From the NCBI GenBank assembly GCA_029747585.1, contig JAPEVF010000002.1, positions 236,994-300,993 on the forward strand: a stretch of DNA of 64,000 bases, given 5' to 3'. Made by a program: the position numbers and the translations under genes. Source of the stretch: Pleurotus djamor (Eukaryota; Basidiomycota; Agaricomycetes; Agaricales; Pleurotaceae). The notes beneath the pieces are model-generated. The model saw nothing but the letters and a program-made list of their open reading frames with translations, was not told where the DNA came from and did no database searches. How positions within the stretch are numbered: the stretch's first letter is position 1; every line of letters begins with the position of its first letter. Below, one piece after another: positions 12,026-23,958 of the stretch.

Positions 12026-12885
12026 CTACAACCCCTTCTTCGCCAAGGTCTCCTGTACAACCTTTTCTATCAACGCCTTGATCCCCTCGTCGCCACCTCC
12101 ACCAAGGGCAGCTACCACGCTTTTATGCACATACTTCCCCACCATGTCGACCTCAATATTTACGGTCGCACCGATCGGTTTCTTGCTCAAGGAGATCTTC
12201 TCTTGCGTATGTTGGATCAGCATGATGCTGAACTTTCCTTCCGCATCATCGACACCCGTGATGGTCAATGATGCACCGTCAATCGTAACATAGCCTTTCG
12301 GGATGATATACGGGAGAAGTGACGGGCGGGCAGCAGTGGGCGGCGGGAGCTTGAATGTAAGCCTCAATGAATCTCCGTCCGCGAGCCGATCCGTGATGGT
12401 AGCAGTTGTATCAACGTGGGCCTATACGGAAGGTTAGAACAATGATAGAATAATTCCACGGCATGCCTACCTGGACAAAATGGCCACCAAATCGAACATG
12501 GGCTCCCATAGCCCGTTCAAGATTTAGTTTATCACCGACTTTGCGTTCTCCTGGTCCCCGAGTGAGTCTAACAATTCCCCCAAGTTTTCAGAGCGAGGAC
12601 GTGCCTAAATCAGTCCTCTCGAGGGTTTCATTAGCCAGCCAAACCTTGAACCAGCCCCCTTGCGCCTTTGGGTCGAATTCCGTGACAGTCAAACAAGCAC
12701 CATTGACCGCGATCGAGTCACCAATATGACAGTCGTCTAGAATAGGTGCAGAGTCTGAGATCGTCAATGTGCAGCCATTGTTGTCCTTCTGTATATCGAG
12801 GACTGTTCCGAGGTGTTCTATCTACCATAAATATGAATACATCACGATATATCTCGACCTTTTCACTCACCAATCCAGTAAACAT
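12026..12885 (-). CDS. RIB5: riboflavin synthase (alpha chain type)
   Basis: The protein begins MFTGL, interrupted by intron 12822-12870, then continues IEHLGTVLDIQKDNNGCTLT. This MFTGxIE start is the family signature. Two lumazine-binding repeats follow: the first with DCHIGDSIAVNGACLTVTEF and ERAMGAHVRFGGHFVQ, the second with YVTIDGASLTITGVDD and PIGATVNIEVDMVGKYV. The second intron, 12422-12470, lies between HFVQ and AHVDTTATI. Riboflavin synthase dismutates two 6,7-dimethyl-8-ribityllumazine molecules to riboflavin and the pyrimidine precursor, the last step of vitamin B2 synthesis, and works as a homotrimer. The length (about 250 residues with a short C-terminal helix) is normal. It is divergent from the small membrane protein gene, 98 bases away. 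Confidence 0.95.
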
Positions 12886-12983
12886 TGAAGTGGTTGTAGG
12901 CTAGGAGTTAAGGAGGCCGGAAAGCCGGTCATCAAAATCGATGTCAATCCATTAAGCGCTCAGTGCTCTGTCCTGTTATTCCG

Positions 12984-13259
12984 ATGCATCCACAACAGTC
13001 ACGACTGTCAAATACTGCCCCGTCGTCGCCTCGCAATCGTTCCTTATGGCAATCATATAACAGTAAGTCTTGAAGCTTGAATCCNTTTTTTGTTCACGCG
13101 TCGTTGACTTTTTGTCCAATGTTTCTAGCATTGCCAGCCTCCACGCGCCTGAAAATATCAATCGGTCTCTGTCTGGTTGGGATAACTGGCATTATTGCCT
13201 CGGACTACATTGAGAGGAGGGCTCCAGCTTCATCGTCTGTGAATACAAGCAGGGAGTAA
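12984..13259 (+). CDS. small single-TM protein, 69 aa, spliced
   Basis: This gene is only visible after splicing. Exon 1 (12984-13062) starts MHPQQSRLSNTAPSSPRN and ends SLWQSYN; the intron 13063-13128 has a perfect GTAAGT donor and a TTTCTAG acceptor; exon 2 (13129-13259) continues TLPASTRLKISIGLCLVG and ends at TAA. The joined product has a basic, Ser-rich N-terminus, one hydrophobic segment (ISIGLCLVGITGIIA) and a short tail SDYIERR. The layout resembles small mitochondrial inner-membrane proteins of fungi, and the block LWQSYNTLPASTRLKI looks like a conserved motif, but I cannot name the family. An N at 13085 lies inside the intron. It shares a 98-base divergent promoter with riboflavin synthase. 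Confidence 0.6.
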
Positions 13260-13314
13260 TTACGGTATAAAATAATATATGGAGAAGGTTTCCTGTCGTT
13301 CGTTCGTTCGGTCT

Positions 13315-14157
13315 TCACATTTTCGGGAGCCAGTTGGGCTTGTAGGGGTCGTAGTCGGGTAGATATGTCGGGCTTGGGGCCGTGATCTTATGGTCATTGC
13401 TGCTGTTCTTCTCATCCTTGCGCGAGTCCTTTCCATCTCCATTCCCACCCGCCTTCATCCCCTTCCACTTCGTAATCGACTCAACCGAAGAAAGTGACGG
13501 ATACCGATGTCCGTCCTGACTCGCAAACTTCACTTCCCAACTCCTCTTCTCCCAATCCGGGACCAACTCTTCCTGCGGCTCAGAGCGTTTTCTCCCTCGA
13601 ACCACATCTTTGACGAAGCCCCACCATGAGTCGAAAAATACCACGGAGAGAATAATAGTAGCGACAACGCCGATGCAGAGGACTGTCACGCCGAGGACTT
13701 TCCAGAGAGCGAGCTCGGCGGTTGAGGTGAAAGAAGAGGCACCCATAGGCTTTCCAGACTCTGAAGCGTGAACAATGTTTTCCGTCGTTGTGGGCGTGAC
13801 GTTCGCAGGCATAAGAGGTGCCTTCAGTGAAGCGGTAGGCTGGGGCGCTGGCGAGACGGACCCGATTACTGAATAGGTATGAATTGACGTCGACGACGCG
13901 GTTTCTTGGTGTGTCGACGCCAGCGTCGCCCCAGAGGAAAGATGACTTGAGGAAGCCGCCCCGACCGAAGTAGATGTGCCAGATAAAGAAGCTCCAGCGG
14001 GATGCCCAGTCGTGGTAGTCTCACTTGCAGGCCTCGCCAAGTCAAATTCATCAAAGAGTCCTCGTCTAGGTAGTCGTCGGGCACTAGTTGCATTATAAAA
14101 TAACGGTAAAGTCCAGATTAAACAAAGAGCGGGTGTTCGCCATGGCAGTATGTGCAT
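13315..14157 (-). CDS. hypothetical secreted/single-pass membrane protein, Ser/Thr-rich
   Basis: This is an intronless 280-residue frame. The start is set at ATG 14157 because it opens a signal-peptide-like sequence (MHILPWRTPALCLIWTLPLF); in-frame codons further upstream run into the 3' end of the ABC transporter gene. After the signal come about 130 Ser/Thr/Ala-rich residues, likely O-glycosylated and extracellular. A transmembrane helix follows (VLGVTVLCIGVVATIILSVV) and then a charged cytoplasmic tail of about 100 residues with GRKRSEPQEELVPDWEKRSW and an end PDYDPYKPNWLPKM. This architecture is common in fungal wall-sensor or mid2-like proteins, but there is no cysteine-rich WSC-type domain and I do not assign a function. 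It lies 122 bases downstream of the ABC transporter stop on the same strand. Confidence 0.75.
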   Translation of the reverse strand: MHILPWRTPALCLIWTLPLFYNATSARRLPRRGLFDEFDLARPASETTTTGHPAGASLSGTSTSVGAASSSHLSSGATLASTHQETASSTSIHTYSVIGSVSPAPQPTASLKAPLMPANVTPTTTENIVHASESGKPMGASSFTSTAELALWKVLGVTVLCIGVVATIILSVVFFDSWWGFVKDVVRGRKRSEPQEELVPDWEKRSWEVKFASQDGHRYPSLSSVESITKWKGMKAGGNGDGKDSRKDEKNSSNDHKITAPSPTYLPDYDPYKPNWLPKM

Positions 14158-14278
14158 AGTCGTCAAAGAAAGACAAGTTCGCGGAAGCGGTAGACGAACA
14201 GAGATGATGGAAGAGTAGGAAAGAAAAGAAGGAAATCTAGGATTTTGAAGGAAAGATAACACAGGGGCTACGGCGAAA

Positions 14279-17200
14279 CTACCCACTGCTCCCTCCGAGG
14301 ATTGATCGTAGTAGAGGCCAGTCTGCACTCTTTCTACACATCTCCCTGAACGCGCTACCAGGTTGTGCCAACAGTTCCGTTGGCGGGGCGAATTCTACTA
14401 TCTCTCCGTTGTCTAAGACTAGAATGCGATCGTAGTCTATGATAGTCTTTAGACGATGGGCGATCGTAATGACAAGAGCAGAAGAGAGCTCTTCTCGGAT
14501 CGTTTTCTGGATCTAAAACACGCCATGAGTCGATCGTTGACGGCAGGAAAGGATGGGACGACTCCTCACTTGGTCATCGAGTTTATTGTCAATCTGTGAC
14601 GTCGCTTCGTCCAGGATGATGATGTTGGTTCGCCTCAGGACTGCTCTGGAAAGCGAGACCAGTTGGCGCTCTCCAGCACTTAGACTTCCATCCTTCCCGA
14701 TAGACATGTCGAGGGTGAACTCTCCGTTCGTGAAACTGGCCCTCAAGAGGGGAAGGAGGTGACATCGCTCAAGAACGTCCCAACATTCCTGATCGGTGTG
14801 TTCTCCTAAAGGATCCAAGTTGCTACGGATTGTTCCAGCGAACAGCGAGACGTCTTGGCTCACTATAGTCTAGGGGAAAATAGATAACGGGCAGACCTGA
14901 AACAACGGAGGTCGTACTCACCACACGGGTTCGGAGGTCCTCTAAACCGATGGTCGCGATATCGATGCCGTCAATGCTGCCACGGACATGAGCATGATCA
15001 GCGCCCCCAGAGAATGGAGGGGCTTACATGATTCTACCCTTTTGAGCTTCCACCATTCGGAGAAGGGATAACGCGAGAGTTGATTTCCCTAGACATTGAA
15101 ACTATGGTTATAATCTTCTCGACAAGGAAACCAAATGCTACAAACCAGAGCCTGTGCGGCCAACCTGAAGGAGATTCAATCGAACTATTCGAACGAGGGA
15201 TAGATGGTGCACGTACCACACCAATCTTCTCGCGCGGGTTTATTGTAAAGGAAATATTACGCAAGACGGCAGGTAGTGTTTCGGCGTATCGTATGACAAG
15301 GTCTTCAAAAATGACGGAACCGTCACTAGATGGCCAATAGGCGGGCGGTCTGCGATCGTTGATAATGGCTGGGGCTTCCTGTGGTACGTCCAAATACTCG
15401 GATATCCTCTCTACGGAATTGAAGTCCAGTTCAAGTTGAGCNGCAACCCTAGTGACGATATCAATCATGGTGTCCAAGCCGTAAGAGATTAGAAACAAAC
15501 CTGACGAGTTGCCTGGAGGCTTCTGCAAAAATTCCNGCTTGGACGATAACAATCGCAGCAGAACCATCACTGACTGATCGCCAAAGAGCGAAGAGCGTAG
15601 TGATAAATACAACGACTGAGCCAAGGCAGTCGTAACGCCACCTCAGCCAGCAATTGACAAGCCACTTCGCAAATCAGAAAACNCGAAAAGAAATAAGACG
15701 GTTGAACCTACATAGACATGATCAAACGTTTGGAACTTGTCGACCTGAGGGGTTATGAGCGGACTGAGAGGCATTAGACCCAGCACATTTTCACCTTCGA
15801 ATAGAAACCATCTTGATACCGGCTCTCCATNCCAAACGCACGGACATGCACCAAACCGTGAAGGAGCTCATCGAATCCGGCGAACGCAGGTGACAATGAA
15901 ACTGATTCTAGGCGTCGCAAGTCGCGAGAAGCATTGATATAAGCTGGAGCCAAACGGATATACAACCACGCGATGAAAAGGGCGACAGGGGCGAAATTTG
16001 GCACCACGGCGACTATGGTGATAAACGACGAAATGAACGTCATAACTCCAGTTAGAGCCATATGGGCGGAGGATTGGAGGGCCATGTCAAGGGTGCGCAC
16101 GTCTGAGGTGAAACGGTTCAAAATTCGTCCAATTGGGGTGGTATCGAAGAACCGAGCAGGGGCGTGAGCAAGTCGGCGTAGCAATTTGAGGAANAGGGAG
16201 CGCGCCGCTTGCAAACTGGCATAGTAGCCTAATGCAATAGATGACAAGACGGAGAAGGCACCGGCGGCGGAAATGAGCACATANACATATAACCAAGGCT
16301 TGACGTCAACGTCTGGTGGTGGTAAACGGGTCCACGTCCCAACAGCAATCGTTCTGAAGGAAATGGTGGATGGATGGCCGTCCTGGTAGGCTTCGCCCCA
16401 CTGGGCGAGGAAGACCTGGTCAANGACAGTGTTATNACCTCGTATAATACTCCGAAGCAGAAAATACGTACCTGATTTCCAATATTGATCAAGCGGATTA
16501 GGACGAGTAGGATGATCGTCAAGACCCAGCAGAATAGCCCAGCTGCCCGAATATACAGCCAATACGTGCGAAGCGCTACCCTGCCTTCAGCACGGGCCTC
16601 TGCTTCTATTAATTTCCCTGAATTTANGCGTTGTGGAGCGCCCTTTTCTGCAAGTAGAGCGTCTGCTTCNTTCTCTGGTTCGGCNGGAGGTTCTTCAGTG
16701 GTGGTGAAGGGNTGATCGTCTTCTTTTACGACTTGTTCGACGAGNCCAGCNTCGTCNAGTTGAGTCACATTTCCTTGATTGGCTATCTTNCCGTTGGCTA
16801 ACTCGACGATNTATGACGCTGCACTGAGGCAAACGCTGACATGGTGGGTCACGAGGATGATTGTCCGATCTTTGACCAGGGGTCCAACTAGACATCGAGA
16901 GACGAGATGTTGAGCAGTATGCATATCAACCGCGGCAAGGCTACANATANGTTAGNGNTCANCTTAGTCTAAAGNNANGGGCACTCACGGGTCATCNAGG
17001 AGTATGTACTTGGCTTGCGAGTACATAGCCCGAGCGAGCGCAACGCGAGCTTTCTGGCCNCCAGACAAGGTGATGCCTTTTTCNCCNATCTCTACAGAAT
17101 TCACGGGCCATTCAGAAATGCACAAGGCGGTCAACGCGCTTTGAACTAACCAGTGAGGTCNCCAGCGTCGAAAATCTCAAGGTCCTTGTTGAGAGCACAA

Positions 17201-20200
17201 GCCTCAAGCACAGCACGATAACGATCCTCTTGATACCCGAAGGTNGCCCCAAAGACGATATTATCCCGAATCGTCGCATGTTCCAACCCTACAAAGATAC
17301 TTCTGAGAATGCAAGGGTGACGCAAGCGCTTATTTGCTTACAGGGGGTTTGGCCACAGTAAGCGACGTTGTGGAATCGTTTATCGAGATGGACAGATCCA
17401 GACACACAACTCATTTCTAACATGGAGCATCAATAAAAGTCACACTGTGGATCGACGAGGAGATGCTGGCGTACCCCCGAGAAGTGCGGCTAATAATGCG
17501 CTTTTGCCTGCGCCTGTAGCCCCTGTTACAAGGGTGAGCCGACCTTCTGGGAATCTGATGTCAAGTGGTCCGAGTTGGAATCTAGCCGCCGTGTCTCTTG
17601 TATTCGGAGAATACCACTCGAAGACGCCCTCGGAGAAGCCAACGGGTTCATCGACCGACGACGCCGACTCTGTGGTTGCCGATAGCGAAGAGGCCCAGCT
17701 GGGAACTTCACCTTCACGTAGGAATGATTCAATACGCTTCATGGAAACATAGGCTGGAGAGCACGTCAAGAGATAAATCAGTCAACGTATACTAACACGG
17801 ACCGTTGAGCATCGCGAATATCTCATTAGGAAGTGAGATCATAGGTTCCTGTAGTTGCGAGAAGAGAGCAATCGAAGTAAACGCTTTTGAAACAGTGAGC
17901 TTCTCCCCTTGAATCAGCGTAAAGCAGAGGAATGAAGTCAGAGCAGTAGCTGAAGGCATCCAAATCCTGATTCATCAAGTTCGAGCAAGCTGGACGTTAA
18001 CAAAAGTATAAAAACGGACCAGATAAATGAAATCATAGCGTCGACGATGTTCTTCTTGACGCGCCATTGCAGTTCCGTTGCTCGAGCGTTCTCAGCAGCT
18101 TTGGCCCAGTGATTCTCTGTAAATTTGTTAGAACGAGCGGGGAGCTCATTGATTAATAACTCGTACCCCATCCGTAGAACTTCAAGAACCGAATGTTTTG
18201 CAAGAGTTCATTCACGACATTCATTCTTTTGTCACTTGCTTTCCATGATGCTTTCGTGATCTAGCATCCAAGTGTCATAAGGTGCTGTGGGGAGATCGTT
18301 GAGACAATCCACTCACAGAGACGTTGTAAGTTGCTAAAGGATAGTTGATGACGTAGACGACCAGTACAATGACGACTCCAGAAAGCGCACTCCATCCGAG
18401 AACGTTGTAAAGGAAGACCAAAGCGATAGCCAACCGTATGGGGGCCATGAACAAACCAGTGAATTCCCAAAAGCGCTGTGCGACGGCATACGTATCTCCT
18501 CTGCGAATGAAATCGAATCAGGTTGGCCGAGGACGGCCCCACGCGCAAGACCTACTGCATCAAGTTGACAATCTTCCCTAGATCAGCATTGCTTTGCTCT
18601 TCATCCTCCTGATCACCTTGTTTGCTAACATCTCGTCTCCGTAGCGCTTTGTAATGGAGGCTGCAAAAGAGTTGCCCTCTCGTCCGTTCGTAACAACGGC
18701 GAGTGTGCCAGCTTTTGAGTAAATCTTTCCATGCAAAGGAGAGGTGGGCAAGAAANGTTACAATCGCCCAATAGAGTGCTTTCTGTCTTGATGCAGAGGA
18801 GTTTTCGCTTAATAGCGCAAGTATCTCTTTCAGTGCATATGGGGGTACGAATCCTACGGTATTGACATGTGAATACTGCAAAAGGGCGATCTAGAAAGGA
18901 CCGACCGATGACTGCACTCCAAAGCTCCAACGTTAAACTCAGGATCAAGTCCAGCGAGTTCGAGGTAAGTAAAAAGCGCAGGAGGGAATGATCTGTGTGC
19001 CTGCATGGAGAAGCAGGAAGGATCAGAACACGTTCTCAATATGTTCTGTAAGACCAACGCACTCAGCTCGATATTCCAGGCACTTCTCAAAGATATTCTT
19101 GTGTTTGAAGAAGGGGGGTAACGTCCAAACATCATCTTCCTGGAGCGTTCGCTTTGCAGCAAGGTTGAGGATGGGTTGCACGAAGGAGAAGGTCGCCCAT
19201 TGCCACAATGTTACACCATCTTCTGGGGACGTAAAAGCGGCGGAGGGGAGCTAGGCGCGCATGACACGTGTGAACAGGCGGAACCATGCAACAGTACACG
19301 AGCATCCTCACATCACCCGCTTTCGCGACATTCGGCCCAGGGAGGCGACTCTTGATGGGAAGGGTGCCCGCAATGTATACGAATGCACCAGAAAGGAATA
19401 GATGCAGGAGGTTTACCGAGGCGACAGCGAGGGTGGGCCGACCTTCCCAAACCGCGAGGCCAGCCGCCAGAAAATGGGAGAAACCAATTGACAAAGGCAA
19501 GTATGGGGTCGTTTTGGATGATTGAATAGCATGCCTTAGGGAAATGTATGTCTTTGCATATTGAGTCTCTCGCAAATTGTCCACATTTGAGAAAGAACGA
19601 GCTCATACCCATGTAAAGAAGGATATCACCGCCACATGTAAATGTTGCTGGTGAACCGCCTCAAAGCCCAAAGCACCAAGATGGGCCGCTGCTTCCAGCA
19701 ATGCAATGACCACAAGCCCTCTCATCCTCCATGGTGAGACGTCAGCGGTTACTGGCGGCTCCTTGAGGTCTTCAAGCGTCAGGAAATTTCGAAAGGGAGT
19801 TTTCAACCATTGACCGAATTTCTGAAGAGGCTTGGGCAGTATTCGGCTTATGCCAGTCGAGATGTCGCGTAAGACAGTGAGTGCGATGAGCAGGCATGGA
19901 ATGTAGAAGGCTAGAATGTCTGACGTGAGCTGCACCACTGAATCAGACCGTGGCATGAGAAGAACGAAGGCAACGAGGGTCGCAGCGGTTCGTGCACCGA
20001 AGTCCCCTTGATATAATATTAAAAGGCTGTAGCTGAAACCCAGCCCATGCGCACTGGAGGCATCCGAAGAGCCTCGATAGGATGGCCTGAGCCTCGGCGC
20101 AAAGCCTCAGCCGCTGGCAGGCGCGACGTTGATGCGGATGATGGTGGAGGGGCAAACGAGAAGTCTTAGGCGGACAGCGACTGGGATTTTCCACGATCAA

Positions 20201-20444
20201 CTCAATCGACAAACAACGTGCTATGTATAATGACATAGGTCCTCCGACTACATATTCTGTATGTACTGGGCCGCAAGGATCTGGCAAACAAAAGCGTAAG
20301 CATACTGGCTGGAATGCACAGAAGTAGCTCAAGACTCAGAAAAACCCGGTATACTATCTCATAACGACAGCAAAAGCCATAATTCGTATAATAGGGAACC
20401 AAAGAAGTCATCCTTGGAAGAGAAGAGGGATCGAACTCACCCAT
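14279..20444 (-). CDS. ABC transporter, ABCC (MRP/Ycf1/Yor1) subfamily
   Basis: This is a full-size transporter with many introns. Minus-strand exons encode, in order, an N-terminal membrane region (LTSDILAFYIPCLLIALTVL), a first transmembrane domain (TLWQWATFSFVQPILNLAAK), NBD1 with Walker A GATGAGKSALL and signature TLSGGQKARVALARA. NBD1 Walker B ends LLDDP, with Asp where the catalytic Glu would be, a known ABCC feature. The second membrane domain includes RFFDTTPIGRILNRFTSDV. NBD2 has Walker A GRTGSGKSTLALSLL after splicing, signature SLSAGERQLVSLSRAVL and Walker B IIILDEATSQID, then the H-loop ITIAHRLKTIIDYDRILVLD. The stop is at 14279. Such proteins export glutathione conjugates or drugs at the vacuolar or plasma membrane. 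The N-terminus is unresolved: ATG 20444 (MGEFDPSSLP) opens a hydrophobic exon, but the junction to the next exon is unclear. Many N bases lie at 15.4-18.8 kb. Confidence 0.88.
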
Positions 20445-20578
20445 TTCAGGTCATCGTGGAAGTTGCACAAGAACCATGTCACGCTGTGTCACTCGTCACG
20501 CGTCACGCCCCATCTATCTCGTGGGGAATCCAAGGCGTCATAATTCATAAGCACAACGTCCCTCAATCTCTGTCCACC

Positions 20579-22149
20579 ATGTCCTCGCGAGATCCAATGT
20601 GGTATTGTCATGAAGTGAGTTATTTCCAGCAACTTCGAAGTGAATGCTCATCATCGAGAAATCAGTGTCATGCAGAAATGCGGCCGTTAATGGTGACTCA
20701 ACTCACAAGTCCTTAAACGGGCTGTAGCACTCAAGATCCTGTACCACAGGTCCCCCAGCCAACATGCGCCTCATGCCATGGCACATTCGTAGAAATGGTG
20801 TGCCCAATAACATCATACTCGCCCCATGAATTCACCGATGCTTTGTAGATGGAGAATCCTGCTGATGATCCTCGTCAATTCAGCGCGCCTGGCTTGCCTG
20901 GCGGCTTCCATGGGGGTCCAGCCGATATGTTATGTGGGCATTGGCTCAAACCCGTGTGTCTCATCTCTCATGTTCATTTCAGCTGCTTTGCAATCTATCA
21001 TGTCTCATGGCCTGGCAGAAGAACGTCTCCAGCGATCAAATAACTCCAATGGTTCCGTGCGTACGTCTCCGTACGCCGTTGTCTCGCCCATACCAATACC
21101 GCTTTGCACAGTCTAGCTTCTCATTCCAGATTCGCTCTACCGACGGAACGAACACGTTTAGTACCCGCACCCGATCTCCAAGCAACGACCCTCCCACTCT
21201 ATCTGAGTAAGTTCGCTTCATCAATGATCTAAACACACGGACTTATGAAAGGTTTCTGCGGCGTCGACCGAATGGCGGGGCAGACGGCAGTATTTCAGGC
21301 CCGTTGATGACACAATACCTAATGGCGCTCTTGGGTCAACGCGGCCACCCAATGATGTTCCCCCCTGGAATGGACGGAGATGATATGGATCGAGGTCGCT
21401 TCGGTGACTACGTTTTCAGTCAGGAAGGTGAGAAGCTAGTCGTTTAATTCCAAATCGTGTGGTCCCCTGACTCAGTCGGACTCAAGCCCTTGATCAAATC
21501 ATCTCGCAAATAATGGAGAACACAAACGCCAATAAACCAGTGCCTGCACCGGAGGAAAAGATACAAGAACTGCCCAAGGAGGTATTGGAGGAAGGATGTT
21601 TGTACCATTCTCTGTCCTTCCAGTCGTCTCCATCGTTTCTCACACTGCTCCTAGCGCCCACCTTGGAGAAGGATTGCGCAGTTTGTAAAGATCAGTTCCA
21701 GCTTGGAACAGAAGATCCTGCTGAACAAGTTGTTGTAACATTACCCTGTAAACACCCTTTCCACGAACCGTGCATCGTCCCATGGTTGAAATCAAGTGGA
21801 ACATGTCCGGTTTGCAGGTGCGTACCCGTCCCTTCTTATAAAGTTTGTCTCAACGCCTCGCAGATATGCACTCGTTCCTCAGCCAGAACATCACGCGCCT
21901 GGTAGCCCCACCTCAGATCCAAGTGGTAGTAACCCGCGGGCATCCCCACCCAGACCGTCTCCCAATGAAACCGGCCTCCCTATGAATATTTTCCAAGCCC
22001 TCTTTGGCAATATGAACCCCAGCGGTGACGGTCGCAGTGGAAGCCCATCTCAACGACAGCGCGATACGAGGTCTCCCAATCGCCGCTCAACAACCGACTC
22101 TGACTCAAATCGACATGTACCTGGAGAATGGCACGAAGACCTCGACTAA
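20579..22149 (+). CDS. RING-H2 E3 ubiquitin ligase (RNF115/RNF126-like)
   Basis: Short first exons build a zinc ribbon: MSSRDPMWYCHE, then CHAEMRPLM, then VPQPTCASCHGTFVEM, giving two CxxC pairs. This ribbon is typical of RNF126/RNF115-type ligases, where it recognises substrates. A middle part includes MENPADDPRQFSAPGLPGG and SFSFQIRSTDGTNTF; one or two intron borders between 20930 and 21115 are not certain. The RING-H2 domain lies at about 21660-21820: CAVCKDQF, LPCKHPFHEPCIVPWLK and TCPVCR, with all eight ligands in C3H2C3 order. The tail is Pro/Ser-rich and ends GEWHEDLD. The ligase should transfer ubiquitin to cytosolic substrates. The gene is divergent from the ABC transporter. Confidence 0.88.
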
Positions 22150-22310
22150 TAATTGTAATGCTTCACAATGTTGTATAGACTGTTTGCTAAAGTACGATTC
22201 AGTTAATGACTATTACGAGCTTGTATCCTCTATTTAGTTCCGCTGTATCCTGGGATTCTTTGTTAAATATATACTACCAACCACGTGTGTTCGTATCATT
22301 TACCGCTAAC

Positions 22311-22369
22311 AAGTGAAAAGATCAGAACAGCGTATGTTCTTCAGTAACATATCTGTTCTATCTTCACTT
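22311..22369. repeat. imperfect inverted repeat (hairpin), 59 nt
   Basis: The left arm AAGTGAAAAGATCAGAACAG continues to TATGTT, and the right arm AACATATCTGTTCTATCTTC continues to ACTT. They pair over about 22 positions with a few bulges around a 7-base loop (CTTCAGT). It sits about 160 bases after the RING gene stop. It may be a 3' hairpin, a small MITE remnant or chance. Confidence 0.45.
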
Positions 22370-23948
22370 TGGCACTTAAGACAATTCCCCCTTTTACTTT
22401 GAAGGCGGAAGGCCTTGATATACATAGATTAGAGTTATTCAAGCCAAATCAGTCTTACATCAAGTGTTCTGTGCATCCAGGGAAGATACCCTCCATAATT
22501 CGCCCGAGTCAGATTCAGCCCCTGTGGCTCTCCTGATTCTCTGTAACGAGCGCCTACTGAGTATGAGGGAATCTTTGATGAACTTCATCATCTACCATCT
22601 CTACCATCTACCATGCTATAACCAGAGTATCTAGTATATCCCTCTCCTCGCCCTAACTTGGTGCATCATCCCTGCCCTCCTTTGGGTTGTTCTCTCTTTG
22701 AGCAATGTAGTCTGTAGAAATAATTTCCCTCCATCTCCCTCTACTTGCATTATTCCGAGTCGACTCTACTAGTTTTACTCGTTGTCGCGTCCTCTGACAA
22801 GTTCTTGTGGAAGGACTTGTACTTACGCCGTGCCCTAGCAGCGGCCCACATGGACAAGTTCATCATGTTGGACCGTGGTCTGACAGGCCACTGGTTCACC
22901 TTCGTTATCACAGCAGGACTTTTTTCGCCCAGACAAGTCACAAAAATTATCCCAAACTTACTGCTAGCTTTCACCGAATATCCAGCGAAACTCCGTCGCG
23001 ACCTCTGGAGTCGGGATTGACGGTGCTTTAGAAAAGCGGAAGCGGGAAGAGCATGTGCATTCCGGTGGTATAAGCTCTACGCACCAATTCTTATGACGCA
23101 GAGTTGAGCTTAAGTCCAAGCTCGGCGGGCGATACCATTCTAACAAACTCTCAAGGAACGTTGAAGAACATCAGAAGGCATGGAATTCGTTCGCGTTCTC
23201 ACACCGGTTTGGGGGTTGGTTCTAATCTGCGACCCCTTCAATGGAATTACTCTGGTATGCCATCTTACGACACTGAATTGGAGTGCGAATTATTGACCTT
23301 TCAAATGGTCATGGTACTAGGTTTTACCCCTGCTCGCTTCTTGTTCTAGCGCGTGAGGGATTTCATAGGGTATGCGAGTGCTGACGCATTTTACGGTAAG
23401 GCTGCTCCACTTCGACTGGCATCCGCAGGGAAACAACCACCGAAAAAGCGGTCCTTACCCCGTTGGTCAGAAAGACTTGGTAAGTGGAGGAGGTTTCGCG
23501 GTTCGGGCAGGTGTGGTATGGAACTCGGAGGAGGGCCCGTGATAACATTCCGGGATCAGTGGGGCTTGGTATACGAAATCCAATGTGGCCGGCCAACGTT
23601 GGTTAGACAAGTTACAGCTGGCCGAGGTCGGCAGCGTCGTGTAATCACAGATTTTGATGGCTTGGGGTTGCCCAACGATAACAGAACATCATCAAAGGAC
23701 TCTTGCATTGCAGCTAATGAAAGACGCTAGATGAGGTAAAGGCCACTGTGGTCGCAACGGTCGCTTGCAATGGGTGACCAGGCTCACTGATGGAGTCGCG
23801 TAGTTGGCGGTTGGGTGATAAATGAAAGAGGGTTCCTCTGCAAACAAGCGTGCTCGCTGTGACGTCACCCATCACCTTCCTGATTTGGCGATAAGGCAAC
23901 GAGAATGCCTCGAAATGACATTCCAAATAAATACTGGCCTTTGAGGCG

Positions 23949-23958
23949 TATATATAAG
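23949..23958 (+). promoter_or_regulatory. TATA-like element upstream of DUF89 gene
   Basis: TATATATAAG lies about 220 bases before the ATG at 24176. A pyrimidine-rich stretch and a probable 5'UTR intron lie between, which would bring the transcription start into normal range. Assigned by motif and position only. Confidence 0.4.

Noticed and set aside
14158..14328. N-terminal extension of the Ser/Thr-rich membrane protein
   Set aside because: The extra residues overlap the end of the ABC transporter coding sequence and would bury the signal peptide.
20425..20445. tRNA B-box-like sequence (GTTCGATCC on the minus strand)
   Set aside because: No A box or acceptor stem around it; it lies in the likely first exon of the ABC transporter.
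22745..23020. 91-codon plus-strand frame
   Set aside because: The apparent start is TTG, no domain is seen and no splice partner was found.
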